The notes: generated from the letters alone by a model not told the origin. 64,000 nt of DNA from Streptomyces armeniacus (GCF_003355155.1 NZ_CP031320.1:6941586-7005585), one strand, 5' to 3'. Counted from the first letter of the stretch, positions 29,562 to 38,193 are shown. Made by a program: numbers and translations.

Positions 29562-31187
29562 TCATGCCAAGGCCACTCGGGCCACCGGCTCCAACTGCTC
29601 GTCCTGGAGCAGCGACCGGCAGCGGAACCGCTGGATCTTTCCGCTCGGCGTCTTCGGCAGCGTGCCGCGCGGCAGGAACAGGCACTCGGCGAGGGCGACG
29701 CCCGCCCGGTCCATGACGGCCGAGGCCGCCGCCTCGGCGAGGGTGCGGAAGTCCCGGGGCTTGCCCATGGCCTCGGCCAGCAGCACCAGTTGCACCCCGG
29801 CGGAGCTCTCGGTGTCGACCACGGCGGCGCAGCCCTTGCGGATGTGCGTCAGGGAGTCGACGGTCGCCTCGATCTCCGAGGCGTACACCTTCCGGCCGGC
29901 CACCGACAGCATGTCGTCCAGCCGGCCGGTCACATACAGCTCGCCGTCGTGTACGAAGCCCAGATCGCCGGTCCGCAGCCAGCCGTCCCGGAAGCGTTCG
30001 GCCGTACGCTCCGGGTCGCGGTGGTAGCCGGAGGCCAGGCTCGGGGAGGCGACCTCGATCTGCGCGACCTGCCCGCTGTCGCCCGCCCGTACCGAAACCC
30101 CCGGCAGGGCGACCCCGTTGGAGACCAGCCGGGTGGCCCTCGGGTCGTCGGACGCCACCTCGACGACCTTGCCGTCCTCGAAGGCGAGCCGGTCGAACGC
30201 CGCCTGGCGGGGCGCCTGCCGCCACGGTTTGCCGGTGACGGCGAGGGCGGCCTCCGCCATCCCGTACGCGGGCTGGAACGCCGTGTCGGACAGCCCGAAG
30301 GGCCGGAACTTCTCCGTGGCCGCGCGGAGGGTGTCCCCGTCGACGCGTTCCGCGCCGATCACGGCGGCGCGCAGCCGCAGCTCCCGCGGCAGCGAGCCGT
30401 TGCCCTGCGCGCGGGCCGCCAGATGCACGGCGGTGCTGGTGCCCGCCGTCATCGTCGCCTCGTACTCCGACATGTCCCGGAACCAGGTGCGCGGCGCCAT
30501 GCCGAACCGCTCGGGCGTCGAGAGGACGAGGTCGAAGTCGTAGACCCACGAGTACAGCAGGCAGCCGAACATGCCCATGTCGTGCGAGAGGGGAAGCCAG
30601 GAGACGACCGTGTCCGCGCCGGGGCGCCCGCCGGTCAGCTCCAGGATGATCTCCATCTGCCGCTCGATGGCCCCGGTGGTCAGCTCGCACCCTTTGGGCG
30701 TGCTGGTGCTGCCCGAGGAGTACTGGATGAACGCCGGCTCGTCACGCCCCGGCGGGGAGGGCTCCAGCGAGCCGCCGCCGCGCAGCGAAGCCCAGCCGCG
30801 TACGGGCACCTGCGCGGCCAGTTCCCGCGGGACGAGGGTGACCAGCTCGTCGTCGACCAGCAGCAGGACCGGTTCCAGGCGGGCCGACAGCGCGACGAGC
30901 TGCTCGCCGTACGCCTCCGCGCTCTGGCCGCGGGTGGGCAGCGGCAGCGACGCCGCCGTCCCGCCCGCCAGCCAGACCGCGAGCAGCCCCCGTACGGTGT
31001 CGGGGGTGTTGGTGAGCACACAGGCCACCGGCGTGCCGGGCCGTACGCCGGCCTCCCGCAGCCGGGCGGCCATGCCGTGGGCGTCGCGTGCCACCTCGCG
31101 CCAGGGCAGATGCTCGAACTCGTCGCCGGACCAGGCGTGCAGCACCCCTCGCGCGGCGCCGTTGGTGAGGGTGTCGAAGAACTCCAT
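29562..31187 (-). CDS. Fatty-acyl-AMP ligase (FAAL-like) loading enzyme
   Basis: The 541-residue adenylate-forming enzyme shows the P-loop YSSGSTSTPKG (residues about 157-167), SWLPLSHDMGMFG typical of FAALs, AYGMAEAALAV, the TGDLGFVHDGELYVTGRLDD core and the catalytic lysine region LPKTPSGKIQR near the C terminus. FAALs activate a carboxylic acid as acyl-AMP and pass it to an ACP rather than to CoA. With a free ACP, a desaturase and an ACP-first PKS in the cluster, it is the likely starter-loading enzyme. CoA-ligase activity cannot be excluded from the sequence alone. Confidence 0.88.
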   Translation of the reverse strand: MEFFDTLTNGAARGVLHAWSGDEFEHLPWREVARDAHGMAARLREAGVRPGTPVACVLTNTPDTVRGLLAVWLAGGTAASLPLPTRGQSAEAYGEQLVALSARLEPVLLLVDDELVTLVPRELAAQVPVRGWASLRGGGSLEPSPPGRDEPAFIQYSSGSTSTPKGCELTTGAIERQMEIILELTGGRPGADTVVSWLPLSHDMGMFGCLLYSWVYDFDLVLSTPERFGMAPRTWFRDMSEYEATMTAGTSTAVHLAARAQGNGSLPRELRLRAAVIGAERVDGDTLRAATEKFRPFGLSDTAFQPAYGMAEAALAVTGKPWRQAPRQAAFDRLAFEDGKVVEVASDDPRATRLVSNGVALPGVSVRAGDSGQVAQIEVASPSLASGYHRDPERTAERFRDGWLRTGDLGFVHDGELYVTGRLDDMLSVAGRKVYASEIEATVDSLTHIRKGCAAVVDTESSAGVQLVLLAEAMGKPRDFRTLAEAAASAVMDRAGVALAECLFLPRGTLPKTPSGKIQRFRCRSLLQDEQLEPVARVALA

Positions 31188-31243
31188 GGATCCCCTTGTG
31201 TCATCGCCCGGCTTCCCCGTTGCCGCGTCCGCCGGATGCGCGG

Positions 31244-32251
31244 CTATTCCACGTCCACCAGCGAGGTGCCGGAATCGCGGGAGCGGTCCGCCATCGGGGC
31301 CAGCCGCTGCTGGCCCTCGAGCAGTTCGCGGCGGTCGAGCGAAGCGCCGTCCACGCGGCTGACGTTGGCCTCCCGCAGGGTGAGCCGCTCGCTGTCGATC
31401 CGGATGACCTTCCAGGCCAGGCGGGTCTTCTCCAGGGACCAGATCAGGATCGCGCTGAGGTCGACCTCGTACCACTTCATGCCGTGCCGCGCGGAACGGG
31501 GGAAGGCGTGGTGGTTGTTGTGCCAGGCCTCCCCGAAGGACGGCAGCGACAGCCAGGCGACGTTGCGTGACTCGTCCGTGGTCTCGAAGCGGCGGCGACC
31601 GAAGTAGTGGCCGACCGAGTTCACGGCGTACGTCATGTGGTTGATCAGGAAGATCCGTACGAGCCCGCCCCAGACCACGCCGGTGAGCGCGGCGTACAGC
31701 GAACCGCCGGTGATCGCCCAGGCCAGGACGCCCGGGAGCAGGATCCCGGCGGCCACCACGAGCACCAGGTGCTCGCTGAGCCAGCGCAGCGGCTTCTCCC
31801 GTACGAGATCGGGGCAGTAGCGCATGGGCTCGGAGGTGAGCTTGACGTCGAACAGCCAGCCCAGGTGGGAGTGCCACAGGCCGGACATGGTGCCCTTGAA
31901 GCCGGGCGGGAAGTCCAGGTGGGGGCTGTGGGGGTCGCCTGTCTTGTCGGCCACCCGGTGGTGTTTGCGGTGGTGCGCGGCCCAGATGAGCGGCGGACCC
32001 TGCCCCGCCATGGCACCGGCGGTCGCCAGGGCGACGCGGATAGGCCGGTACGTCTCGAAGGAACGGTGCGTGAGCATCCGGTGGTAGCCGGCCGAGATGC
32101 CGAAGCCGGAGATCACGTACATGATCACCAGAACGACTACGTCGGACCAGTAGAAGACCCTGTTCCACAACAGGGCCATCGCGCCGAAGACCGCGAGGAG
32201 CGGGATCACCGACGCTCCGAGCATGAACCAGCGGTGTTCTCGGCCGTCCAT
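31244..32251 (-). CDS. Membrane fatty acyl desaturase
   Basis: The 335-residue integral membrane di-iron enzyme has three histidine boxes: HRMLTH (57-62), HHRKHH (93-98) and HNNHH in SFGEAWHNNHHAF near residue 240. It has four to five hydrophobic segments between them. These are the marks of delta-9-type acyl-CoA/acyl-ACP desaturases and of the related acetylenase JamB. Placed 57 bases upstream of the acyl-AMP ligase and opposite the ACP gene, it probably inserts a double (or, by analogy, triple) bond into the ACP-bound starter chain. The ATG at 32251 faces the divergent promoter region. Confidence 0.9.
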   Translation of the reverse strand: MDGREHRWFMLGASVIPLLAVFGAMALLWNRVFYWSDVVVLVIMYVISGFGISAGYHRMLTHRSFETYRPIRVALATAGAMAGQGPPLIWAAHHRKHHRVADKTGDPHSPHLDFPPGFKGTMSGLWHSHLGWLFDVKLTSEPMRYCPDLVREKPLRWLSEHLVLVVAAGILLPGVLAWAITGGSLYAALTGVVWGGLVRIFLINHMTYAVNSVGHYFGRRRFETTDESRNVAWLSLPSFGEAWHNNHHAFPRSARHGMKWYEVDLSAILIWSLEKTRLAWKVIRIDSERLTLREANVSRVDGASLDRRELLEGQQRLAPMADRSRDSGTSLVDVE

Positions 32252-32715
32252 GGGTCATCTCCCAGAAGTTGGCGACTGCTTGGAGTCGTGCCGCTGCTTG
32301 GAGTCGGGCCGCCCACGGGAGCCGGTGGGCGCGGCGCGGACGGGAGCGGAATGCAGGTGAATGAGGTGGCGGGGCAGTCCCGTGACGGCGGGAGCCGGGC
32401 GCTCGCCGGCCGTCCGGTCAGCATTGCGAGGTCAAGCTAAACACCTCGCCCGCCTCCCGTCAGCAGGAAACAGACCGGACGGAATTGCCCTTTGGGGCAA
32501 TGCCCCAAAGGGCAATGCCCTTAAGGGCAATGGCCGCCGCGAGTCGGGTCGCTTAGCGTGAAAGCCCTCCGTACGCCGTCGGCTGCCGGAATACCTGGAA
32601 TTCCCTTGTCCGCGCATTATGCGCACTGCTCACCGACGACCAGCATGCCGGCCTGTGCGAACAGCTGACGCGTGTATCGCCCCGGCACCGGACACGTTCT
32701 CCTGGAAGGCATCCG
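32252..32715. promoter_or_regulatory. Divergent promoter region, desaturase/ACP operons
   Basis: This 464-base gap separates the leftward desaturase-ligase-KAS III-PKS unit from the rightward ACP-methyltransferase-oxidoreductase-SDR unit. It holds no gene and includes the palindrome array at 32485-32529. The part right of the array (32535-32715) is less GC-rich than its neighbours (for example GCGCATTATGCGC near 32620, itself a palindrome). Promoter elements could not be placed with certainty. Confidence 0.6.
32485..32529. promoter_or_regulatory. Tandem palindromic operator array
   Basis: Three consecutive near-identical palindromes with a 15-base period: TTGCCCTTTGGGGCA, TGCCCCAAAGGGCA and TGCCCTTAAGGGCA. 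The first and second also form a perfect 15-base inverted repeat around one central A (32485-32515). The half-site GGGCAATG recurs at 32495, 32510 and 32525. The position in the divergent promoter suggests cooperative binding of a cluster regulator. Confidence 0.7.
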
Positions 32716-32967
32716 TTGATTACCGCTGAAGACATCTGCGAACGCATCGCGAACAAGCTCGGCAGCAAGGCGTCGGCGGTGACGCTCGACGCCGATACCA
32801 CCTTCGAGTCGGTGGGCCTTTCCAGCCTGCAGATAGCCGACATCGTGTACGGCATCGAGGACGACTTCGACATCAGGTTCGACGAGAGCCAGGCGGCCGC
32901 CGTAAAGACGGTCGGCGACCTTGTGAAGCTCGCCGAACAGGCCGCGGCGGACGACTCCGCCGCGTGA
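32716..32967 (+). CDS. Stand-alone acyl carrier protein
   Basis: The 83-residue acidic protein has the four-helix ACP pattern. The phosphopantetheine serine is Ser37 in VGLSSLQIADIVYGIEDDF; the usual DSL is SSL here. A TTG at 32716 is the start, preceded by CTGGAAGG. It heads the rightward operon and its stop overlaps the start of the methyltransferase (GTGA). It is probably the carrier on which the starter acyl chain is activated, desaturated and methylated. Confidence 0.9.
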   Translation: MITAEDICERIANKLGSKASAVTLDADTTFESVGLSSLQIADIVYGIEDDFDIRFDESQAAAVKTVGDLVKLAEQAAADDSAA

Positions 32968-33833
32968 CCACCCTCGAATACCCGGGAGCCACGGCCGCCT
33001 CGATCCGGCACCACTACGACGTATCGAACGACTTCTACGCCCTGTGGCTGGACCAGGACCTCACCTACACCTGCGCGCTCTGGGACGAGCAGGGCGAATC
33101 CCTGGAGACCGCGCAGCAGCGGAAACTCGACTACCTCATCGGCCAGGCGAGAGGCGCGGGCGCCCGCCGGGTCCTCGACGTCGGCTGCGGATGGGGCAGC
33201 CTGCTGGCCCGCCTCGTCGGGCGGCACGGAGTCGAGCAGGCGGTGGGACTCACCCTCAGCGACAGCCAGGCGGAGCTGCTGCGGGCACGGCAGCTGCCCC
33301 GCACCGAAGTGCGGGTGGAGAGCTGGTCGGACCACGAGCCGGGGGAGCCGTACGACGCGGTCATCTCCATCGGCGCCTTCGAGCACTTCGCACGGACCGG
33401 CCTCACCCGGCAGGAACGGGTCGCGGCCTACCGCGAGTTCTTCGCACGCTGCCGCCGCTGGCTCCCCAGGGGCGGCAGGCTCGCGCTGCAGACCAACGTC
33501 AAGGGCAACAACGTACGGATGGACCGGCAGACCGTGAGCGATCTGCTGTTCATCATCGAGACCATTTTCCCGGAGTCGGAGATTCCCGCGCTCTCGGAGG
33601 TCGTCGAGGCCAGCGAGAAACACTTCGACGTCGTGGCACTCCGCAACGACCCGGACCACTACAGCCGTACGTGCGCGGAATGGCTGCGCCGGCTGCGGAA
33701 CCGCCGGAATGCCGCCGTCCAGTGCGCGGGAGAGCGAGTCGTCGCCGACTACGAACGCTATCTGGGGGCGACCGTCGGTCATTTCGACAACCGCCATCTG
33801 GGACTGTCGCGCATCACCTTCGAAGCCACCTGA
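32964..33833 (+). CDS. Cyclopropane-fatty-acyl synthase-type methyltransferase
   Basis: The 289-residue SAM-dependent enzyme begins with the family hallmark HHYDVSNDFYALWLD followed by LTYTCALW. The SAM site is VLDVGCGWGSLL (residues about 69-80), then ISIGAFEHFA and the C-terminal ERYLGATVGHFDNRHLG segment. CFA/mycolic-acid methyltransferases act on the double bond of an acyl chain to form cyclopropane, methylene or methyl branches. Overlap with the ACP gene suggests an ACP-bound substrate, and the desaturase could supply the alkene. The chemical outcome cannot be read from sequence. Confidence 0.9.
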   Translation: MTTLEYPGATAASIRHHYDVSNDFYALWLDQDLTYTCALWDEQGESLETAQQRKLDYLIGQARGAGARRVLDVGCGWGSLLARLVGRHGVEQAVGLTLSDSQAELLRARQLPRTEVRVESWSDHEPGEPYDAVISIGAFEHFARTGLTRQERVAAYREFFARCRRWLPRGGRLALQTNVKGNNVRMDRQTVSDLLFIIETIFPESEIPALSEVVEASEKHFDVVALRNDPDHYSRTCAEWLRRLRNRRNAAVQCAGERVVADYERYLGATVGHFDNRHLGLSRITFEAT

Positions 33834-33877
33834 CCCCGGTTCGTCAACGGCACCAACGGCCCGCCGAGGAGCGCTCA

Positions 33878-35203
33878 TTGGACGCGTACAAGCACGTCGT
33901 CTACTGGCACGACACCGAGCCGGTGACCCCGCGGCCCCCGCTGCGAGGGAACGCTGACTACGACGTGTGCGTGGTCGGCGGCGGATTCACCGGGCTGTGG
34001 ACCGCGTACTTCCTCAAGGAGGCCGAGCCGGCCCTCGACATCTGCGTCCTCGACGCCCGCCACTCCGGATACGGGGCGTCCGGCCGCGCCGACGGCTTCG
34101 TCACGCCGACCGTGGGGAAGGACATCCAGGCGCTGGTCGACCAGTTCGGCCCGGAGCGCGCGCTGGAGGCGTCGCGGGCGGTGGGCCGCTCCATCCTCGA
34201 GATCGGCAGGTTCACCCGGCGCAACCGTGTCGACGCGGAGTACGAGGCCAACGACTACCTCATGGTCGCCACCAGCCCGGCGCAGCTCAGGCGGCTGGAG
34301 GGGGACCGCGCCCTCGCCGAGCGGATGGGCGCCGCCCAGGCCGCCGTCATGTCGGCGGACGCCACGCGCGCGCTGGTGGACTCGCCCGCTGTGCTGGGCG
34401 GCATGCGTACGGGCGGCGCGCTGGTCAACCCGTTCAGGCTGAGCCGCGGCATCGCCCGGGTGGCCGAGGAGAAGGGCGTCACCCTCTACGACGACTCGCC
34501 GTGCCTGCGCGTGGAACCGGGCGTACGCCCCACGGTGGTCACCGCCGGGGGACGGGTGAAGGCCGACAAGGTCGTCCTCGCCACCAACGTCCACATGGAC
34601 GCCTTCCCGCCGTTCCGCCGCAAGGTGGTGCCGGTCTGGACGTACGCCATGGTCAGCGAGCCGCTCACTGACGCGCAGCTCGCGCGGGCCGGCTGGGAGG
34701 GCAGGGAGGGACTGGTCGAGGCGAAGTCCCTGCTGACCTGCGCCAGGCTCACCCGCGACAACCGGGTCCTGTTCGCGGGCGGCCCGGTGCCCTACTACTT
34801 CGGCCGGGACAAGCGGCAGCGGAACATGAACCGGCCAGGCGTCTACCGCGAGATCCGCAAGGAGTTCCTGCGCTTCTTCCCCATGTGGAGAGACGTGCGC
34901 TTCTCCTACGCGTACGGGGGAGTGGCCGACGTGGTGCGCGACTTCGCCCCGCACTTCGGCACCCTCGCCGGCGGCTCCGTGCTCTACGGGTACGGCTACT
35001 GCGGCAACGGCATCGCGGCCACCCACACCGGGGGCAAGGTGCTGCGCGATCTGGCGCTCGGCAAGGAGACCGACTACTCGCGGCTGCTCTTCGTCGACGG
35101 CCCGCAGCGCAAGCCGCCCGCCTCGTTCCCGCCCGAACCGGCGCTGTTCGCGGGTGTCCGCGCCGCCGCACGGCTGATGGACTGGAAGGACGCACGGGCA
35201 TGA
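33878..35203 (+). CDS. FAD-dependent oxidoreductase, DAO family
   Basis: The 441-residue flavoprotein has the dinucleotide fold VCVVGGGFTGLWTAYFL near residue 30, a GYGASGRADGF segment after the second strand, and a C-terminal FAD contact region YGYGYCGNGIAATH near residue 370. It belongs to the D-amino-acid/glycine oxidase (DAO) fold and resembles the gamma-glutamylputrescine-oxidase-like gene at 58332 in layout, including the aromatic N terminus before the fold. The start is a TTG at 33878 (GAGGAGCG upstream). In the cluster it could oxidise an amine or alcohol or reduce an alkene; no substrate can be assigned. The next gene overlaps its stop. Confidence 0.85.
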   Translation: MDAYKHVVYWHDTEPVTPRPPLRGNADYDVCVVGGGFTGLWTAYFLKEAEPALDICVLDARHSGYGASGRADGFVTPTVGKDIQALVDQFGPERALEASRAVGRSILEIGRFTRRNRVDAEYEANDYLMVATSPAQLRRLEGDRALAERMGAAQAAVMSADATRALVDSPAVLGGMRTGGALVNPFRLSRGIARVAEEKGVTLYDDSPCLRVEPGVRPTVVTAGGRVKADKVVLATNVHMDAFPPFRRKVVPVWTYAMVSEPLTDAQLARAGWEGREGLVEAKSLLTCARLTRDNRVLFAGGPVPYYFGRDKRQRNMNRPGVYREIRKEFLRFFPMWRDVRFSYAYGGVADVVRDFAPHFGTLAGGSVLYGYGYCGNGIAATHTGGKVLRDLALGKETDYSRLLFVDGPQRKPPASFPPEPALFAGVRAAARLMDWKDARA

Positions 35204-36210
35204 GCCGCCCCCGTACAGTGCTGCTGACCGGAGCGTCCGGAGTCGTCGGCCGCGCCATCCTGCGCGAGGAGCACGCCGGCCGCCTGCGGATCATCCCGGC
35301 CGCCCGCAGCGCGCCGGTGCCCGAGGCGACCGAACCGGTGCTGCACTGCGACGTGTCCCGGGAACGCTTTGGCCTCGACCGGGAGGACTACCGTGCCCTG
35401 GCGGCCGACGTCGACGTCGTGATCCACTCCGCCGGGCTGACCGAATGGGGCCTGCCGGCCGAGCGCTACCGACCCGTCAACATCGACGGCACCCGGCACG
35501 TGATCGACTTCGCCGAACAGGCGGGCGCCACCGTCCACTTCGTGAGCACCGAGTTCGTGGCCGCCCTCCTGCCGGACGCGGCCGGGACGCTGAGCGACGG
35601 GAACATCTGCCGCAACTACATCGAGTCGAAGCGGCGGGCCGAGGTACTGCTGGAGGAGAGCGGCCTGCCGCACCTCGTCTTCCGGCCCACCAACCTCATC
35701 GGGCACGCCACGACCGGGTGGACGTCGCGGGGCCAGATCGTCCAGCAGATGTCCGACTGGCTGCGGCGCGGCCGTGCCCCCTTCGTACCCGTCTACCCGG
35801 GCATCCGGATGGACTTCGTGGCCCAGGACCTGCTGGCCAGGGCCATCGTGCGGGCCATCGAACTCGACGACGACCAGGGCACGTTCTACGTCTCCTACGG
35901 ACCCGAGGCGATGGACGTGGAGGCGTGCCTCCGCACGCTGGCCAAGCACGCGGCCGGCCTGGGCCGCACCTTCACCGCGCCACCGCTCAGGGACGCCCGC
36001 GCACTCGACCCGGCGGAGATCACCGGCCGCGACCCCATGACCCGTATGTATCTGGCCGTGCTCCGGGACGTCGGCGAGGTCACCTGGTGCAGCGGCGGCG
36101 TTCTGCCCACCTCCCTGCCCGAACTGCGGGAACGCTACGGGCTCACCGCGATCGACGACACGGCCGCCTACGCGGCCAGCCTCGCCTACGCCGCCGAGCA
36201 CCTCGGCTGA
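35200..36210 (+). CDS. Extended SDR, NAD-dependent epimerase/reductase-like
   Basis: The 336-residue protein has the N-terminal Rossmann motif TGASGVVGRAI, SAGLTEWGLP, a VSTEFVAAL strand and the YIESK (YxxxK) catalytic pair near residue 142. The pattern is that of the NAD_binding_4/male-sterility and thioester-reductase-like branch or of 3-beta-hydroxysteroid dehydrogenase relatives. It could reduce an acyl-ACP thioester to aldehyde or oxidise a sugar-like alcohol. The ATG overlaps the stop of the FAD oxidoreductase, so the two are translationally coupled. Confidence 0.82.
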   Translation: MSRPRTVLLTGASGVVGRAILREEHAGRLRIIPAARSAPVPEATEPVLHCDVSRERFGLDREDYRALAADVDVVIHSAGLTEWGLPAERYRPVNIDGTRHVIDFAEQAGATVHFVSTEFVAALLPDAAGTLSDGNICRNYIESKRRAEVLLEESGLPHLVFRPTNLIGHATTGWTSRGQIVQQMSDWLRRGRAPFVPVYPGIRMDFVAQDLLARAIVRAIELDDDQGTFYVSYGPEAMDVEACLRTLAKHAAGLGRTFTAPPLRDARALDPAEITGRDPMTRMYLAVLRDVGEVTWCSGGVLPTSLPELRERYGLTAIDDTAAYAASLAYAAEHLG

Positions 36211-36228
36211 ACCCACGGAAGGACACTG

Positions 36229-37149
36229 GTGGTGAACGGAGTCTGGAAACCCCCGGAACTCGGCGGGAAGGTGGCAGTGGTCACCGGTGCCAGCAGAGGA
36301 GTCGGTCGGGGCATCGCGCTCGCACTCGGCGAGGCCGGCGCGACCGTCTACGTCACCGGCCGCAGCACCCGGGACGGCCGGCGCACCGAGGACCTGCCCG
36401 GCACCGTGGAGGACACCGCAGAGGAGGTCACACGCCTGGGCGGCAAGGGCGTCGCGCTGCCATGCGACCACGGCGACCCCGAGCAGAACGAAGGGCTGGC
36501 CCGGCAGATCGAGGCCGCCGAGGGACATCTCGACCTGCTGGTCAACAACGCCTGGGGAGGGTACGAACGCTCCCACGAGGTCCCGTTCGACGCCCCCTTC
36601 TGGAAACAGCCGATGTGGCGCTACGACCTCTTCGAGACGTCTCTGCGCGCGCAGTACGACGTGACGCGGCGGCTCGTACCGCTGATGCTGCCGCAGCGCA
36701 GCGGGCTGATCGTCGGCATCAGCTTCTCCGACGGCGACATCTACCTCGGCCAGGTCGCCTACGACGTCTTCAAGACGGCGGTCGACCGCATGTGCCGCGG
36801 CTTCGCCGCCGACCTGCGCAAGCGGGACATCGCGGCGGTCTCGCTGCACCCCGGCTTCGTCCGCACGGAGCGGGTGGACGCCGCCTGGGAGGCGCTGGGC
36901 AGCGGCCCCGCCGCCGTGGCGCACTCACCCGAGTACGTGGGACGGGCGGTGGCTGCGCTGCTCGCCACCCCCGACATCATGGAGCGGAGCGGCCAGGTGC
37001 TGGCAACGGGCGACCTGGCCGCCGAGTTCGACTTCGACGACGTGGACGGACGGCGCCCGCCGGTCTTCCGCCTGGAGGGGCGGATGAGCCTGGCCACCCG
37101 GATGGACAGGCTGAACAGGGTGGTCAAGGGTGCCCATCAGCAGCGCTGA
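36229..37149 (+). CDS. Short-chain dehydrogenase/reductase
   Basis: This 306-residue classical SDR shows TGASRGVGRGIALAL, LVNNAWGGYE (NNA motif), an ISFSDGDIYLG serine strand and the YDVFK catalytic pair, with a C-terminal extension of about 50 residues as in DHRS1-type enzymes. It probably reduces or oxidises a carbonyl/alcohol during tailoring or starter formation. GTG at 36229 follows GGAAGGACACTG. Its 3' end overlaps the convergent phosphopantetheinyl transferase gene by 26 bases. Confidence 0.88.
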   Translation: MVNGVWKPPELGGKVAVVTGASRGVGRGIALALGEAGATVYVTGRSTRDGRRTEDLPGTVEDTAEEVTRLGGKGVALPCDHGDPEQNEGLARQIEAAEGHLDLLVNNAWGGYERSHEVPFDAPFWKQPMWRYDLFETSLRAQYDVTRRLVPLMLPQRSGLIVGISFSDGDIYLGQVAYDVFKTAVDRMCRGFAADLRKRDIAAVSLHPGFVRTERVDAAWEALGSGPAAVAHSPEYVGRAVAALLATPDIMERSGQVLATGDLAAEFDFDDVDGRRPPVFRLEGRMSLATRMDRLNRVVKGAHQQR

Positions 37150-37870
37150 CCCGGCCGCCGCCATCCCGCCGTACGGCCACCGCGGCCTGGTAGCCCTCGG
37201 GCGCGGGCACGTCCCGCAGCACCCAGCCGGAGGGGCCCGGTGCCGCGGCGGTCGGGGCGAACCGTTCGCCGAGACCCACGTGGTGGGTCCCGAGGCCGCC
37301 GGCCAGGCCGGTGCCGATGCCCTTCAGATACGCCTCCTTCCGTACGAGGCAGCTGCACGTCGCCGAGGGGCGTACGGCTGCCGGCAGGGCGGCCAGGGCG
37401 CGTTGCTCCTCCGGGTGAAGTCGCCGCGCGGTCCGCTCGAGGCCGTCGCGTACCAGCGCCTCGGACTCGATGTCCGCGCCCACGGGGGAGCCGGACAGGG
37501 CGCAGAGCGCCGTGTCCGCGGCGTGCGACAGCGAGAAGTGCACGTCGGGCCGGCCGGCCACGGCGGGCCGTCCGTGCGGACGGCCGCACCCGGGAGCCCC
37601 GCACCGTTGCCGTACGAACACGACCTCGCGCGGATCGGTACCCAGGTGCGCGCCGAGGAACAGCCGCAGTCCCACATGTGCGGTGACGAAGCGCTCGCGC
37701 TCGAGCGGGAACCGGAAGGCGGCGGCCCGCCGCCGCTCCTCCTCGTCCAGCACGTCCGCCGCCTCGGTCGCGGCGGCGGTGTGCTCCGGCAGCCACAGCA
37801 GCCGTACGGCCACGTCGCCGGCGGGGGGCGCGCGCTCCGGCTCGCTCCGCGGAGCGGCGCCGGACGTCAC
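37124..37870 (-). CDS. 4'-phosphopantetheinyl transferase, Sfp type
   Basis: The 248-residue enzyme carries the family motifs in order: FSLSHA (near residue 110), VGADIES (magnesium-binding, GxDIE) and RKEAYLKGIGTGL (WxxKEAxxK type). It would attach the pantetheine arm to the cluster's ACP and PKS carrier domains. The GTG at 37870 is preferred because it lies three bases after the LuxR stop; an ATG at 37921 within the LuxR gene is the alternative. It is the second gene of a leftward pair and converges on the SDR. Confidence 0.9.
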   Translation of the reverse strand: MTSGAAPRSEPERAPPAGDVAVRLLWLPEHTAAATEAADVLDEEERRRAAAFRFPLERERFVTAHVGLRLFLGAHLGTDPREVVFVRQRCGAPGCGRPHGRPAVAGRPDVHFSLSHAADTALCALSGSPVGADIESEALVRDGLERTARRLHPEEQRALAALPAAVRPSATCSCLVRKEAYLKGIGTGLAGGLGTHHVGLGERFAPTAAAPGPSGWVLRDVPAPEGYQAAVAVRRDGGGRVSAADGHP

Positions 37871-37872
37871 GG

Positions 37873-38193
37873 CTACCAGGTGTCGCTGTCGGGGCGGTCC
37901 GGCCTCAGCTCGTCTTTCCACTCCATGGAGAGCAGCACGGCCTCGACTCGGGACCTGAGGCCGAGTTTCCTGGTGATGTTCGTCAGATGCGCCTTCACGG
38001 TCCGTTCCGCTATCCCCAGCCGCCTGCTGAGTACGCGATTGCTTTCGCCGGCCGCCAATACCCGGAGCACCTCGCGTTCCCGGGCGGTCAACACCTGGAG
38101 TGCGGATCTTTTCGACAGAGTACTGACACGATCCCCCGCGCTTTCCGTTGGACGCAGTGTGTCGGCACGGCCCGGCTGGTCATTTCCGGTCAT
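37873..38193 (-). CDS. Orphan LuxR-type DNA-binding protein
   Basis: The 106-residue protein consists of a polar N-terminal stretch and a LuxR-type helix-turn-helix (VLTAREREVLRVLAAGESN then RTVKAHLTNITRKLGL). There is no receiver or ligand-binding domain. Small single-domain LuxR proteins often control the cluster that holds them. The ATG at 38193 has GGAG six bases upstream; a TTG at 38205 would add four residues. It is divergent from the KAS III gene at 38428. Confidence 0.85.
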   Translation of the reverse strand: MTGNDQPGRADTLRPTESAGDRVSTLSKRSALQVLTAREREVLRVLAAGESNRVLSRRLGIAERTVKAHLTNITRKLGLRSRVEAVLLSMEWKDELRPDRPDSDTW

